Below, in pieces: positions 18,006-27,108 of a stretch of DNA of 64,000 nucleotides. A program made the translations under genes and the position numbers. Position 1 is the first letter of the stretch. Each line of letters starts with the position of its first letter. Source of the stretch: Pseudomonas veronii (GTDB lineage Bacteria; Pseudomonadota; Gammaproteobacteria; Pseudomonadales; Pseudomonadaceae); contig NZ_JYLL01000022.1 of the NCBI RefSeq assembly GCF_001439695.1, positions 30,027-94,026 of the forward strand, read 5' to 3'. The notes under the pieces are model-generated. The model saw only the letters and a list, made by a program, of their open reading frames with translations. It had not been told where the DNA came from and did not search any database.

Positions 18006-19196
18006 CTAACCGGGGTGCCCGTCGACCCGCGCCCGCCACAACATCGGGCCATACCGCCACAGGTACAAGCCCAGGCCGACCGACCAGCACAGCCCCGCCA
18101 GCCACAAGGCCGCCACGGGCCAGATCAACACCAGTGCCACCCGGCACACAGCCGCCAGGTTCAACAGGGCGAACGCCAGGGTCATCCCGCCCGGCGGCTG
18201 CAACGGCCGACCGGTATGGCCCAGGCTGACCCGCGCCACCATCGCCAGGATCAGCCCGGCCATGGCGCCGATCGTCAGCGCATGCACGGCCAGGCTCGGG
18301 TTGAGCGGCGCACCGAAATGCCACAGCGCCATGCCCAGGCAGGCCACGGCCAACCATGCGTAGGCCAGGTGCAGCGACCACAGCAGCGGCACGCGCCACA
18401 GGCCACGGTCATGCCAGCGCGCCAGGCGCAGCAAGTGGCCCAGGCCGAGCACAGCGAACAGTGCGCCGCTCCACCGGCTGGGGAACACCGCCAGCCCGCT
18501 GGCGTAAAGCAACGCCACCAGGATCGAACCGCCCAGCAACACACGGTCCAGCCACGGCCACGGCTTGACCGCATCGACCCGGCCCAGGCCACGTTGGGTG
18601 AAAAATGGAATCACCCGACCGCCGATCAGCCCCATCATCGCCGCCACCAGCCATAACCCCGTGAGCACCGCCTGGCGCTCCACGCCCTCGTCATGGCGCA
18701 GCAACCCATACAACGCCAACGCGTCTGCCACGGCGAGCAAGCCCAGCACCAGTACAATCGGGTAGTTACGGGTTTGCCTGACCTTCCACAGCGTCCAGCC
18801 CATCACCCCGGCCACCGCCAGCGGAAAACTCAGTTCCAGCACCGCCAGCAGCGGCCACGGCAGGTTCAGCAACCAACCCAGGCGCGCCGCCAGCCATAAC
18901 CCGGCGAGCAACGCCAGGGGCGCGCCGCTGAGGCCGGGGCGGCCGGTCCAGGTCTGCACCGCGGTCAGCAAAAAACCGGCGATGATCGCCACGCCAAAGC
19001 CGAACAGCAGCTCATGCCGGTGCCAGGCCAGCCAGCCGCCGGCCGGTTGCCAAGTACCGGTGGCGCCGCCCAGGGCGAACAACCACAGAGGAATGACCAG
19101 TACCGCCAACAGGCAGGCACCGAGGAAAAACGGGCGGAATGCCAGGCGAAACAATGGGGGAATGGCCATGGCCTTGCGTCGATCGAGCACTTGCAT
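18006..19196 (-). CDS. nnrS: NnrS family heme/copper membrane protein (NO response)
   Basis: 396 residues from the ATG at 19196, with GGAG seven bases ahead. About twelve hydrophobic segments make up nearly the whole protein. NnrS motifs are visible: WLAWHRHELLFGFGVAIIAGFLLTAVQTWTG is split by a membrane helix start, then GGRVIPFFTQRG and VARVSLGHTGRPL. In other proteobacteria NnrS binds heme and copper, is induced by NO and protects metabolism during nitrosative stress. An Anr/Dnr-type box lies 58-72 bases upstream, which supports induction by low oxygen or NO. Confidence 0.92.
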   Translation of the reverse strand: MQVLDRRKAMAIPPLFRLAFRPFFLGACLLAVLVIPLWLFALGGATGTWQPAGGWLAWHRHELLFGFGVAIIAGFLLTAVQTWTGRPGLSGAPLALLAGLWLAARLGWLLNLPWPLLAVLELSFPLAVAGVMGWTLWKVRQTRNYPIVLVLGLLAVADALALYGLLRHDEGVERQAVLTGLWLVAAMMGLIGGRVIPFFTQRGLGRVDAVKPWPWLDRVLLGGSILVALLYASGLAVFPSRWSGALFAVLGLGHLLRLARWHDRGLWRVPLLWSLHLAYAWLAVACLGMALWHFGAPLNPSLAVHALTIGAMAGLILAMVARVSLGHTGRPLQPPGGMTLAFALLNLAAVCRVALVLIWPVAALWLAGLCWSVGLGLYLWRYGPMLWRARVDGHPG

Positions 19197-19254
19197 AGCA
19201 CGGCTCCTAAACAGATGAATGCGACAATCTTGCGCTGCAGCCTGCGCTTTGCCC

Positions 19255-19268
19255 TTGTCGTAGATCAA
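19255..19268 (-). promoter_or_regulatory. Anr/Dnr (FNR-type) box upstream of nnrS
   Basis: On the minus strand the sequence reads TTGATCTACGACAA. It matches TTGAT-N4-ATCAA in eight of ten fixed positions, with one perfect half-site. It lies between divergent nnrS and the parvulin gene and is closer in role to nnrS. Whether Anr or the NO sensor Dnr binds cannot be told from the sequence. Confidence 0.6.
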
Positions 19269-19357
19269 GCACGCCCGCCACGGACAGGGGAACTTTGCCA
19301 GGAAATAACCGCCCGAATCCGGTACGCTCAGCGTTTTTACTCAAGGAGTTAATTCCC

Positions 19358-19639
19358 ATGGCCAAAGCCACCGCCCGTCACATCCTCGTTGCCACCGAAG
19401 ACAAGTGCAACGAACTCAAGGCCCAGATCGAAGGCGGCGCCGATTTCGCAGAAGTCGCCAAAGCCAATTCCAGCTGCCCATCCAGCCGTCAAGGCGGCGA
19501 CCTGGGCTCGTTCGGTCCAGGCCAGATGGTTAAAGAATTCGACACCGTCGTGTTCAGCGCCCCGGTCAACACCGTGCAAGGCCCGGTGAAAACCCAGTTC
19601 GGTTATCACCTGCTGGAAGTCACCAGCCGTCAGGACTGA
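19358..19639 (+). CDS. ppiC: Short parvulin-type peptidyl-prolyl isomerase (PpiC)
   Basis: 93 residues, a stand-alone parvulin domain with no signal peptide, so cytoplasmic. Motifs ATARHILVATED, GGDLGSFGPGQMV and TQFGYHLLEV are typical of PpiC. The ATG has AAGGAG ten bases ahead. A similar gene lies by the nar operon in P. aeruginosa (PA3871, from memory). A second copy is at 33342-33617. Confidence 0.94.
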   Translation: MAKATARHILVATEDKCNELKAQIEGGADFAEVAKANSSCPSSRQGGDLGSFGPGQMVKEFDTVVFSAPVNTVQGPVKTQFGYHLLEVTSRQD

Positions 19640-19662
19640 TTCAGTCCACGCTGATGCTTGAA

Positions 19663-19692
19663 ACAACGGCCCGCCTTTTGGTGGGCCGTTGT
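19663..19692 (+). terminator. Hairpin downstream of ppiC
   Basis: ACAACGGCCCGCC pairs with GGTGGGCCGTTGT, with one G-T pair and a four-base T-rich loop, 24 bases after the ppiC stop. The stem is strong but lacks a T-run. Confidence 0.6.
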
Positions 19693-19769
19693 GCATGGGA
19701 TGACTGGCGATGCTCAGGCCGTTAGCGTACAAATCCCTATTCTCCTTCACCCGGCGCTCAAGGCAGATA

Positions 19770-21629
19770 ATGCGACTGGCTTTTTCGACTCTATTCAGCT
19801 CCACCCTGGCTCTGCTGCTGGCCAGCACCGCTGTGATCGCGGCCCCGCAAACCTACCTGACCGTGTATGGCGAACCGGCCAAATATGGCACCGGCTTCAG
19901 CCATTTCGACTATGCCAACCCCAACGCGCCCAAGGGCGGCAGCCTGCGGCGTTCGGCCATCGAGATCGGGCGCTTCGACCATGTGCTGCCCTATATCGAC
20001 AAAGGCATCGGCGTGTCCCAGATCGACGGCTGGCTCTACTCGCCCCTGGCCCTGCGCTCCCTGGACGAGCCGTACACGGTCTACGGCCTGGTCGCCGAGA
20101 AGATGGAACGCGCGGACGACGGCCTGTCGCTGCGCTTCTACCTCAACCCCAAGGCCCGTTTTGCCGATGGCACACCGATCACCGCCGAAGACGTGCGCTA
20201 CAGCTTCGATTTGCTGATGACCCAGGGCAGCCTGCGCTTTCGCACGCTGTTCGCCGACGTCAAACACGTCGAAGTCGAAGGCGAACGCCAGGTGCGCTTC
20301 GATTTTTCCAGCGATGAAAACCGCACCCTGGCGCTGGATATCGCCACCCTGCCGGTGTTCCCCGAGCACTGGTGGAAAACCCGCGACTTCGCCAACGGCG
20401 GCGGCTACGAAGCGCCGCTGGGCAGCGGCCCGTACAAAATCAGCAAGATCGACGCGGGCAGCACCATCACCTTTACCCGCAACCCTGATTGGTGGGGCAA
20501 GGACTTGCCGGTCAGCCGCGGTCTGTACAACTTCAATCACCTGAGCCTGGAATATTTCGGCGACACCGAAGTGGCGCGCCAGGTGCTGCGTGGCGGCGCG
20601 TATGACTTCAACCGCGAGTTCTCCGCCACCGGTTATTCCATCGGCTACAACGGCCCGGCGCTGGACGACGGGCGCCTGCAACGCGCGCACCTGGCCAAAG
20701 AGATGCCGCAACCGGCCCAAGGCTATGTGTTCAACGTGCAGAAACCGATGTTCCAGGACCGCCGCGTGCGCCAGGCCCTGGCGATGCTGTGGGATTTCGA
20801 ATGGGCCAACCGGCAGATGATGCGCAACCTGTACATCCGCCAGCAGAGCTACTTCTCCAATAGCCCGCTGGCCGCGAGCGAATTGCCGACCCCGGAAGAG
20901 CTGGCGATCCTCGAACCCCTGCGCGGCCAGGTGCCCGACGAGGTGTTCAGCCAGGTCTTCAAAGCCCCCGTCACCGACGGCAGCGGCATGATCCGCGACA
21001 AGCAACTGCAAGCCTTGGCCCTGCTGGAAGAAGCCGGCTGGAACCCCGACGGCGACAAGCTGGTCAACGCCGAGGGCGAGCCGCTGGAGTTCACCTTCCT
21101 CTATGCCCAACCCGGCCTCGAGCGTCTGTTGCTGCCGTACAAGCGCAACCTGGCGCAGATCGGCATCACCCTGATCATCCGCCGCATCGACTCCTCGCAG
21201 TACGTCAACCGGCTGATGACGCGGGACTACGACATGATCGTCACCGGCTTCCCGGTCACCACCTCGCCGGGGATGGAGTTGTACAACTACTTCGGCTCCA
21301 GCGCCGCGTTCGACCCGGGCGCCAACAACTACATGGTGCTCAAGGACCCGGCCGTCGACAGCCTGATCAAGGGCCTGGTGAAAGCCAACACCCAGGCGCA
21401 GATGCTCACCTACGCCCACGCCCTGGACCGGGTGCTGCAATGGAACTACCTGTGGATCCCCAATTACTACCCGCCCGGCACGTCCGCCGCGTGGTGGAAC
21501 CGCTTCGGCCGCCCGGCGATCGAGGCGAAGAATGACGAAGCCCTGGAAACCTGGTGGGAAATCAGCCCCACGCCACTGACGAACGCACAAATGAGCGCGG
21601 AGCTTAAAAAACGCGGAGGGATGCGCTGA
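19770..21629 (+). CDS. yejA: Second Yej-type peptide ABC importer, binding protein
   Basis: 619 residues from the ATG at 19770, which gives a clean signal peptide (MRLAFSTLFSSTLALLLAS...AVIAA); an in-frame ATG at 19710 would bury it. It is an SBP_bac_5/YejA protein with HFDYANPNAPKGGSLRRS, RFADGTPITAEDV and GSGPYKISKI. Clearly paralogous to the two binding proteins at 5185-8843. It starts a second four-gene importer operon and overlaps the permease by one base. Confidence 0.88.
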   Translation: MRLAFSTLFSSTLALLLASTAVIAAPQTYLTVYGEPAKYGTGFSHFDYANPNAPKGGSLRRSAIEIGRFDHVLPYIDKGIGVSQIDGWLYSPLALRSLDEPYTVYGLVAEKMERADDGLSLRFYLNPKARFADGTPITAEDVRYSFDLLMTQGSLRFRTLFADVKHVEVEGERQVRFDFSSDENRTLALDIATLPVFPEHWWKTRDFANGGGYEAPLGSGPYKISKIDAGSTITFTRNPDWWGKDLPVSRGLYNFNHLSLEYFGDTEVARQVLRGGAYDFNREFSATGYSIGYNGPALDDGRLQRAHLAKEMPQPAQGYVFNVQKPMFQDRRVRQALAMLWDFEWANRQMMRNLYIRQQSYFSNSPLAASELPTPEELAILEPLRGQVPDEVFSQVFKAPVTDGSGMIRDKQLQALALLEEAGWNPDGDKLVNAEGEPLEFTFLYAQPGLERLLLPYKRNLAQIGITLIIRRIDSSQYVNRLMTRDYDMIVTGFPVTTSPGMELYNYFGSSAAFDPGANNYMVLKDPAVDSLIKGLVKANTQAQMLTYAHALDRVLQWNYLWIPNYYPPGTSAAWWNRFGRPAIEAKNDEALETWWEISPTPLTNAQMSAELKKRGGMR

Positions 21630-22690
21630 TGTTTGCCTATATCGTGCGACGCCTGCTGTTGATCATCCCGACGCTGGTGATCATCCTGCTGGTCAATTTC
21701 GTGATCGTGCAGGCCGCGCCCGGCGGGCCGGTGGAACAGGCGATCGCCCACCTGCAAGGGATCGGCGGCGGCGGCATCGGCGGTTCCGCCGGCGAAGGCC
21801 TCGGCAGCGGCTCGCGGGCCAGCCGTGGCCTGGACCCGAAACTGATCAAGGACATCGAAAAACAATACGGCTTCGACAAGCCGGCGCCGGAGCGCCTGTG
21901 GCTGATGCTCAAGAGCTACGCCCGGCTGGACTTCGGCAACAGCTTCTTTCGCGGCGCGACCGTCACCGACCTGATCCTGGAAAAGATGCCGGTGACCATC
22001 TCCCTCGGCCTGTGGGCCACGCTGATCACCTACCTGGTGTCCATCCCCCTGGGGATCCGCAAGGCGGTGCGCCATGGCAGCAACTTCGATGTGTGGAGCA
22101 GCACCGCCATCGTGATCGGCTATGCGATGCCGGCGTTCCTGTTTGCGATGTTCCTGATCGTGGTGTTCGCCGGCGGCACCTCGCTGAACTGGTTCCCGGT
22201 GCGCGGCCTGGTCTCGGAAAACTTCGACGAACTGAGCACGGTGGGCAAGGTCGCCGACTATTTCTGGCACCTGGTCTTGCCGGTCACGGCGCTGGTGATC
22301 GGCGGGTTCGCCACCCTGACCATCCTGACGAAAAACTCGTTCCTCAATGAGATCACGCGCCAATACGTGGTTACCGCCCGCGCCAAAGGCTTGAGCGAAC
22401 GGCAGGTGCTGTACGGGCATGTGTTCCGCAATGCGATGCTGCTGGTGATCTCGGGGATTCCCCAGGCGTTTATCAGCGTGTTCTTTGCCGGCTCGTTGCT
22501 GATCGAGGTGATCTTTTCCCTCGACGGCCTCGGGCGCATGAGCTACGAAGCCGCGGTGTCCCGCGACTACCCGGTGGTGTTCGGTTCGCTGTTTATCTTC
22601 ACCCTGTTCGGCCTCTTGATAAAACTGATCGGCGACCTCTGCTACACCCTGGTGGACCCGCGTATCGACTTCGCCGCGAGGAACGCCTGA
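21629..22690 (+). CDS. yejB: Second Yej-type importer, permease YejB
   Basis: 353 residues, starting inside the preceding stop codon. Same architecture as the permease at 8844: one N-terminal membrane segment, a Gly-rich insert (GIGGGGIGGSAGEGLGSG), then five segments and the EAA motif ARAKGLSERQVLYGHVFRN. The insert differs from the first copy, but the transmembrane part is nearly the same, as expected from duplication of the cluster. Confidence 0.92.
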   Translation: MFAYIVRRLLLIIPTLVIILLVNFVIVQAAPGGPVEQAIAHLQGIGGGGIGGSAGEGLGSGSRASRGLDPKLIKDIEKQYGFDKPAPERLWLMLKSYARLDFGNSFFRGATVTDLILEKMPVTISLGLWATLITYLVSIPLGIRKAVRHGSNFDVWSSTAIVIGYAMPAFLFAMFLIVVFAGGTSLNWFPVRGLVSENFDELSTVGKVADYFWHLVLPVTALVIGGFATLTILTKNSFLNEITRQYVVTARAKGLSERQVLYGHVFRNAMLLVISGIPQAFISVFFAGSLLIEVIFSLDGLGRMSYEAAVSRDYPVVFGSLFIFTLFGLLIKLIGDLCYTLVDPRIDFAARNA

Positions 22691-23712
22691 TGTTCAATCT
22701 ATCTCCCGTGGCCCGTCGGCGTTTCGAGCGGTTCAAGAAGAACCGCCGCGGCTGGTGGTCACTGTGGCTGTTTATCGGCCTGTTCATCCTGACCCTGGGT
22801 GGCGAGTTGATCGCCAATGACAAGCCCTTGGTGTTGAGCTTCAAGAACGAGCTGTATTTTCCGGTGTTCAAGCGCTACACCGAGCAGCAGTTTGGCGGGC
22901 AATTACCGTTCCAGGCCGACTATCGCAGCGACTACGTACAGAAGCTGATCAAGCAGGACGGCGGCTGGATGCTGTTCCCGCCAGTGCCGTTCAACGACGA
23001 CACGCCCAACTACGAACTGACCCGCCCTGCCCCCAGCCCGCCCTCGGCGGTGAACTGGCTGGGCACCGACGACCAGTCGCGCGACGTGGTGGCGCGGGTG
23101 ATCTTCGGCGCGCGGGTGTCGATCCTGTTTGCCCTGGCGCTCACCGCGATCAGTGCGAGCATCGGCATCGCCGCGGGCGCGTTGCAGGGTTACTACGGCG
23201 GCTGGGTCGACCTGATCGGTCAGCGGGTGCTGGAAGTGTGGTCCGGGTTGCCGGTGCTGTACCTGCTGATCATCCTGTCCGGCTTTGTCGAACCGAACTT
23301 CTGGTGGCTGCTGGGGATCATGGCGCTGTTTTCCTGGCTGGCCCTGGTGGACGTGGTGCGCGCCGAGTTCCTGCGCGGGCGCAACCTGGAGTACGTCAAG
23401 GCGGCGCGGGCCCTGGGTTTGAGCGACGCCAAGATCATGCGCCGACACATCCTGCCCAATGCCATGACGGCCACCCTGAGCTACCTGCCGTTTATTTTGA
23501 CCGGGGCGATTTCCACCTTGAGCGCCCTGGATTTCCTCGGTTTCGGCATGCCGGCGGGCAGCGCGTCGCTGGGTGAGTTGATCGCCCAGGGCAAGCAGAA
23601 CCTGCAAGCGCCATGGCTGGGCCTGACGGCGTTTTTCACCTTGGCGCTGATTCTGTCGCTGCTGGTATTTATCGGCGAGGCGTTGCGCGATGCCTTCGAC
23701 CCCCGTGCATGA
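22690..23712 (+). CDS. yejE: Second Yej-type importer, permease YejE
   Basis: 340 residues, starting in a one-base overlap with yejB. It has the basic N-terminus RRRFERFKKNRRGWW, a membrane segment, the periplasmic part and the LGTDDQSRDVVARVIFGAR entry to the permease core; EAA motif ARALGLSDAKIMRRHILPN. The one-base overlaps through this operon imply strict co-translation and equal subunit amounts. Confidence 0.92.
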   Translation: MFNLSPVARRRFERFKKNRRGWWSLWLFIGLFILTLGGELIANDKPLVLSFKNELYFPVFKRYTEQQFGGQLPFQADYRSDYVQKLIKQDGGWMLFPPVPFNDDTPNYELTRPAPSPPSAVNWLGTDDQSRDVVARVIFGARVSILFALALTAISASIGIAAGALQGYYGGWVDLIGQRVLEVWSGLPVLYLLIILSGFVEPNFWWLLGIMALFSWLALVDVVRAEFLRGRNLEYVKAARALGLSDAKIMRRHILPNAMTATLSYLPFILTGAISTLSALDFLGFGMPAGSASLGELIAQGKQNLQAPWLGLTAFFTLALILSLLVFIGEALRDAFDPRA

Positions 23713-23722
23713 GTGAGTCTGT

Positions 23723-25295
<1,573 letters not shown>

Positions 25296-25300
<5 letters not shown>

Positions 25301-25394
25301 GAGCGAGCTTGCTCGCGAAAAGCGCAAGGACACCGCGTTCAACCAGCAGGCCGCGTCATCGTTAACGTTTTTCGCGAGCAAGCTCGCTCCTACA
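25296..25394. repeat. REP inverted pair, GAGCGAGCTTGCTCGC class
   Basis: Two 26-base arms, beginning TGTAGGAGCGAGCTTGC and perfectly complementary, flank 47 bases. Each arm also has an internal palindrome (GCGAGCTTGCTCGC). The left arm covers the yejF stop codon, and the right arm ends 13 bases before the hbcR start. A long hairpin here would separate the two transcripts. Confidence 0.9.
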
Positions 25395-25407
25395 GGATTC
25401 TGCACGC

Positions 25408-26823
25408 ATGAGTACCAGCCTCAAGGACTACCAACAGGTTCGCGGCCTGGCCATCCAGTCGCTGTTCGAGATCATCGAGCAGTCCAGCGAAGGCACGGTG
25501 ATTGTCGACCGCGACGCGAACATCGTGTGGATGAACGAGCGCTACGCCAAGCGCTTCGGCCTCAAGAGCGCCGACGAAGCCATCGGCCAACCCTGCGAAC
25601 AGGTCATCGCCAACAGCCTGTTGCGCCAGGTGGTGCGCAACGACCAGCCGATCCTGCTGGATATCCAGGACACGCCCAAAGGCCCGTTGGTGGTGATGCG
25701 CCTGCCGATCCACAACGACGCCGGCGCGGTGATCGGCGCCATCGGCTTTGCGCTGTTCGATGAGCTGCGCAACCTGTCGCCGCTGATCGAGCGTTACCTG
25801 AGCATGCAGCAAGAACTGGCGTCCACCCGCTCGCTGCTGCGTTCACGCCAGAGCAAGTACACCTTTGCGCACTTTATCGGCACCAGCGCCACCAGCCTCG
25901 AAGTCAAACGCCGCGCACGGCGCAGTGCGAGTGCCGAGTCGCCGGTGTTGCTGCTCGGCGAGACCGGCACCGGCAAGGAGTTGCTGGCCCAGGCGATCCA
26001 CGGCGCCTCGACGCGGGCGCACAAGGCATTTGTCAGCATCAACAGCGCGGCCATTCCCCATGACCTGCTCGAAGCCGAGTTCTTCGGCACCGCGCCCGGC
26101 GCGTTTACCGGCGCCGACCGCAAAGGCCGCCCCGGCAAGTTGCAGATCGCCCAGGGCGGCACGCTGTTTCTCGATGAAATCGGCGACATGCCCCTGCCGC
26201 TGCAAAGCAAGCTGTTACGGGTGTTGCAGGAGAAGGAATACGAACCGGTCGGCTCCAACGAGATGCGGCACAGCGACGTGCGGGTGATCGCCGCCACGTC
26301 CATGGACCTGGAAGCGGCGATCAAACGCGGCGAGTTTCGCGCCGACCTGTATTACCGGCTGAATGTGCTGCCGATCCAGGTGCCGCCGTTGCGCGAACGC
26401 CTGGAAGATATTCCGGCGCTGAGCGAAGCGATCCTCGAAGACCTGCGCAGCCACCACGAACTGGACCGCGAGGCCCTGGCGTTGTTGGCGCGGCATGCAT
26501 GGCCGGGGAATATCCGCGAACTGCGCAACGTGCTGGAACGCGCGGCGTTGTTGAGCGATGACCGGGTGTTGGGCGCGGCTGAGATTCGCGCCGCGATCGG
26601 CACGTTCAGCCCGGTGGCGCGCGAGGCGATGGAAACGCTCGAAGGCGAGACGTTCGAAGGCGAGACGTTCGCAGCGGCGCGGGAGCGCTTCGATCGGCAG
26701 TTGATCACTGCGGCGCTCAAGGCCTGCGGCGGGAACGTGGTGGCCGCGGCCCAGCGCTTGGGGCTGGGCCGGTCGACCTTGTACAAGAAAATGGTCGCGC
26801 TGGGCCTGGCCATATCTCAATAA
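25408..26823 (+). CDS. hbcR: Sigma-54-dependent activator of 3-hydroxybutyrate catabolism (HbcR-like)
   Basis: 471 residues. An N-terminal PAS domain (about 20-120, TVIVDRDANIVWMNERYAKRFG) probably senses the ligand. The AAA+ domain (about 155-390) has Walker A GETGTGKE, the sigma-54 loop GAFTGA (231-236), Walker B LFLDEIGDM and the arginine finger region LYYRLNVLPI. A Fis-type HTH ends the protein (GGNVVAAAQRLGLGRSTLYKK). The next three genes are a permease, 3-hydroxybutyrate dehydrogenase and acetoacetyl-CoA synthetase, as around P. aeruginosa PA2005. A duplicated LEGETFEGETF stretch lies in the linker before the HTH. Confidence 0.85.
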   Translation: MSTSLKDYQQVRGLAIQSLFEIIEQSSEGTVIVDRDANIVWMNERYAKRFGLKSADEAIGQPCEQVIANSLLRQVVRNDQPILLDIQDTPKGPLVVMRLPIHNDAGAVIGAIGFALFDELRNLSPLIERYLSMQQELASTRSLLRSRQSKYTFAHFIGTSATSLEVKRRARRSASAESPVLLLGETGTGKELLAQAIHGASTRAHKAFVSINSAAIPHDLLEAEFFGTAPGAFTGADRKGRPGKLQIAQGGTLFLDEIGDMPLPLQSKLLRVLQEKEYEPVGSNEMRHSDVRVIAATSMDLEAAIKRGEFRADLYYRLNVLPIQVPPLRERLEDIPALSEAILEDLRSHHELDREALALLARHAWPGNIRELRNVLERAALLSDDRVLGAAEIRAAIGTFSPVAREAMETLEGETFEGETFAAARERFDRQLITAALKACGGNVVAAAQRLGLGRSTLYKKMVALGLAISQ

Positions 26824-26833
26824 AGAGACAAAA
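26812..26833 (-). promoter_or_regulatory. Upstream activator site 1 (candidate HbcR site)
   Basis: Read on the minus strand, this is TTTTGTCTCT, two variable bases, then ATTGAGA, with a palindromic GTCTC-N6-GAGAT core. It overlaps the last codons of hbcR. The same word occurs on the plus strand at 26955, and both sites lie upstream of a sigma-54 promoter. Confidence 0.55.
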
Positions 26834-26856
26834 TTCTCAAAACAAAGACAATCCTT

Positions 26857-26943
26857 GTGGGAGGGGGCTTGCCCCCGATGGCAGTGCCTCAGTCAGCCTA
26901 TTCTTTACAGACCCACCGCTATCGGGGGCAAGCCCCCTCCCAC
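26857..26943. repeat. REP inverted pair, GGGGGCTTGCCCCC class
   Basis: Arms of 23 bases (GTGGGAGGGGGCTTGCCCCC plus GAT and the complement) pair perfectly. The pair lies between the two candidate activator sites of the 3-hydroxybutyrate operon, so a cruciform there would change the spacing between them. Confidence 0.9.
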
Positions 26944-26954
26944 CTTTGATGTGT

Positions 26955-26976
26955 TTTTGTCTCTGAATTGAGACCA
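26955..26976 (+). promoter_or_regulatory. Upstream activator site 2 (candidate HbcR site)
   Basis: TTTTGTCTCT, GA, ATTGAGA and CCA. The core GTCTC-N6-GAGAC is a perfect inverted repeat. It ends 60 bases before the -24 element, a usual distance for an enhancer-binding protein site. Confidence 0.6.
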
Positions 26977-27036
26977 GATCTGAAAAGCTTGTTCGTGGAT
27001 ACAATAATATCCATGTATTTCAATAGGTTATGAACA

Positions 27037-27052
27037 TGGCACGCATCTCGCT
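27037..27052 (+). promoter_or_regulatory. Sigma-54 (-24/-12) promoter of the 3-hydroxybutyrate operon
   Basis: TGGCACGCATCTCGCT matches TGGCACG-N4-TTGCW at all but one base, and the invariant GG and GC are 12 bases apart. The start point would be near 27063, 46 bases before the permease ATG. An activator with a GAFTGA loop is encoded just upstream. Confidence 0.8.
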
Positions 27053-27108
27053 ATAGCCCTCCTCCAACGCATCACCCCACAAAAATAACAATCTGATGGA
27101 GACACACC

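Noticed and set aside
19663..19692. The hairpin as a riboswitch of the yejA operon
   Set aside because: It is a simple stem after ppiC with a short loop; no ligand-binding fold is visible.
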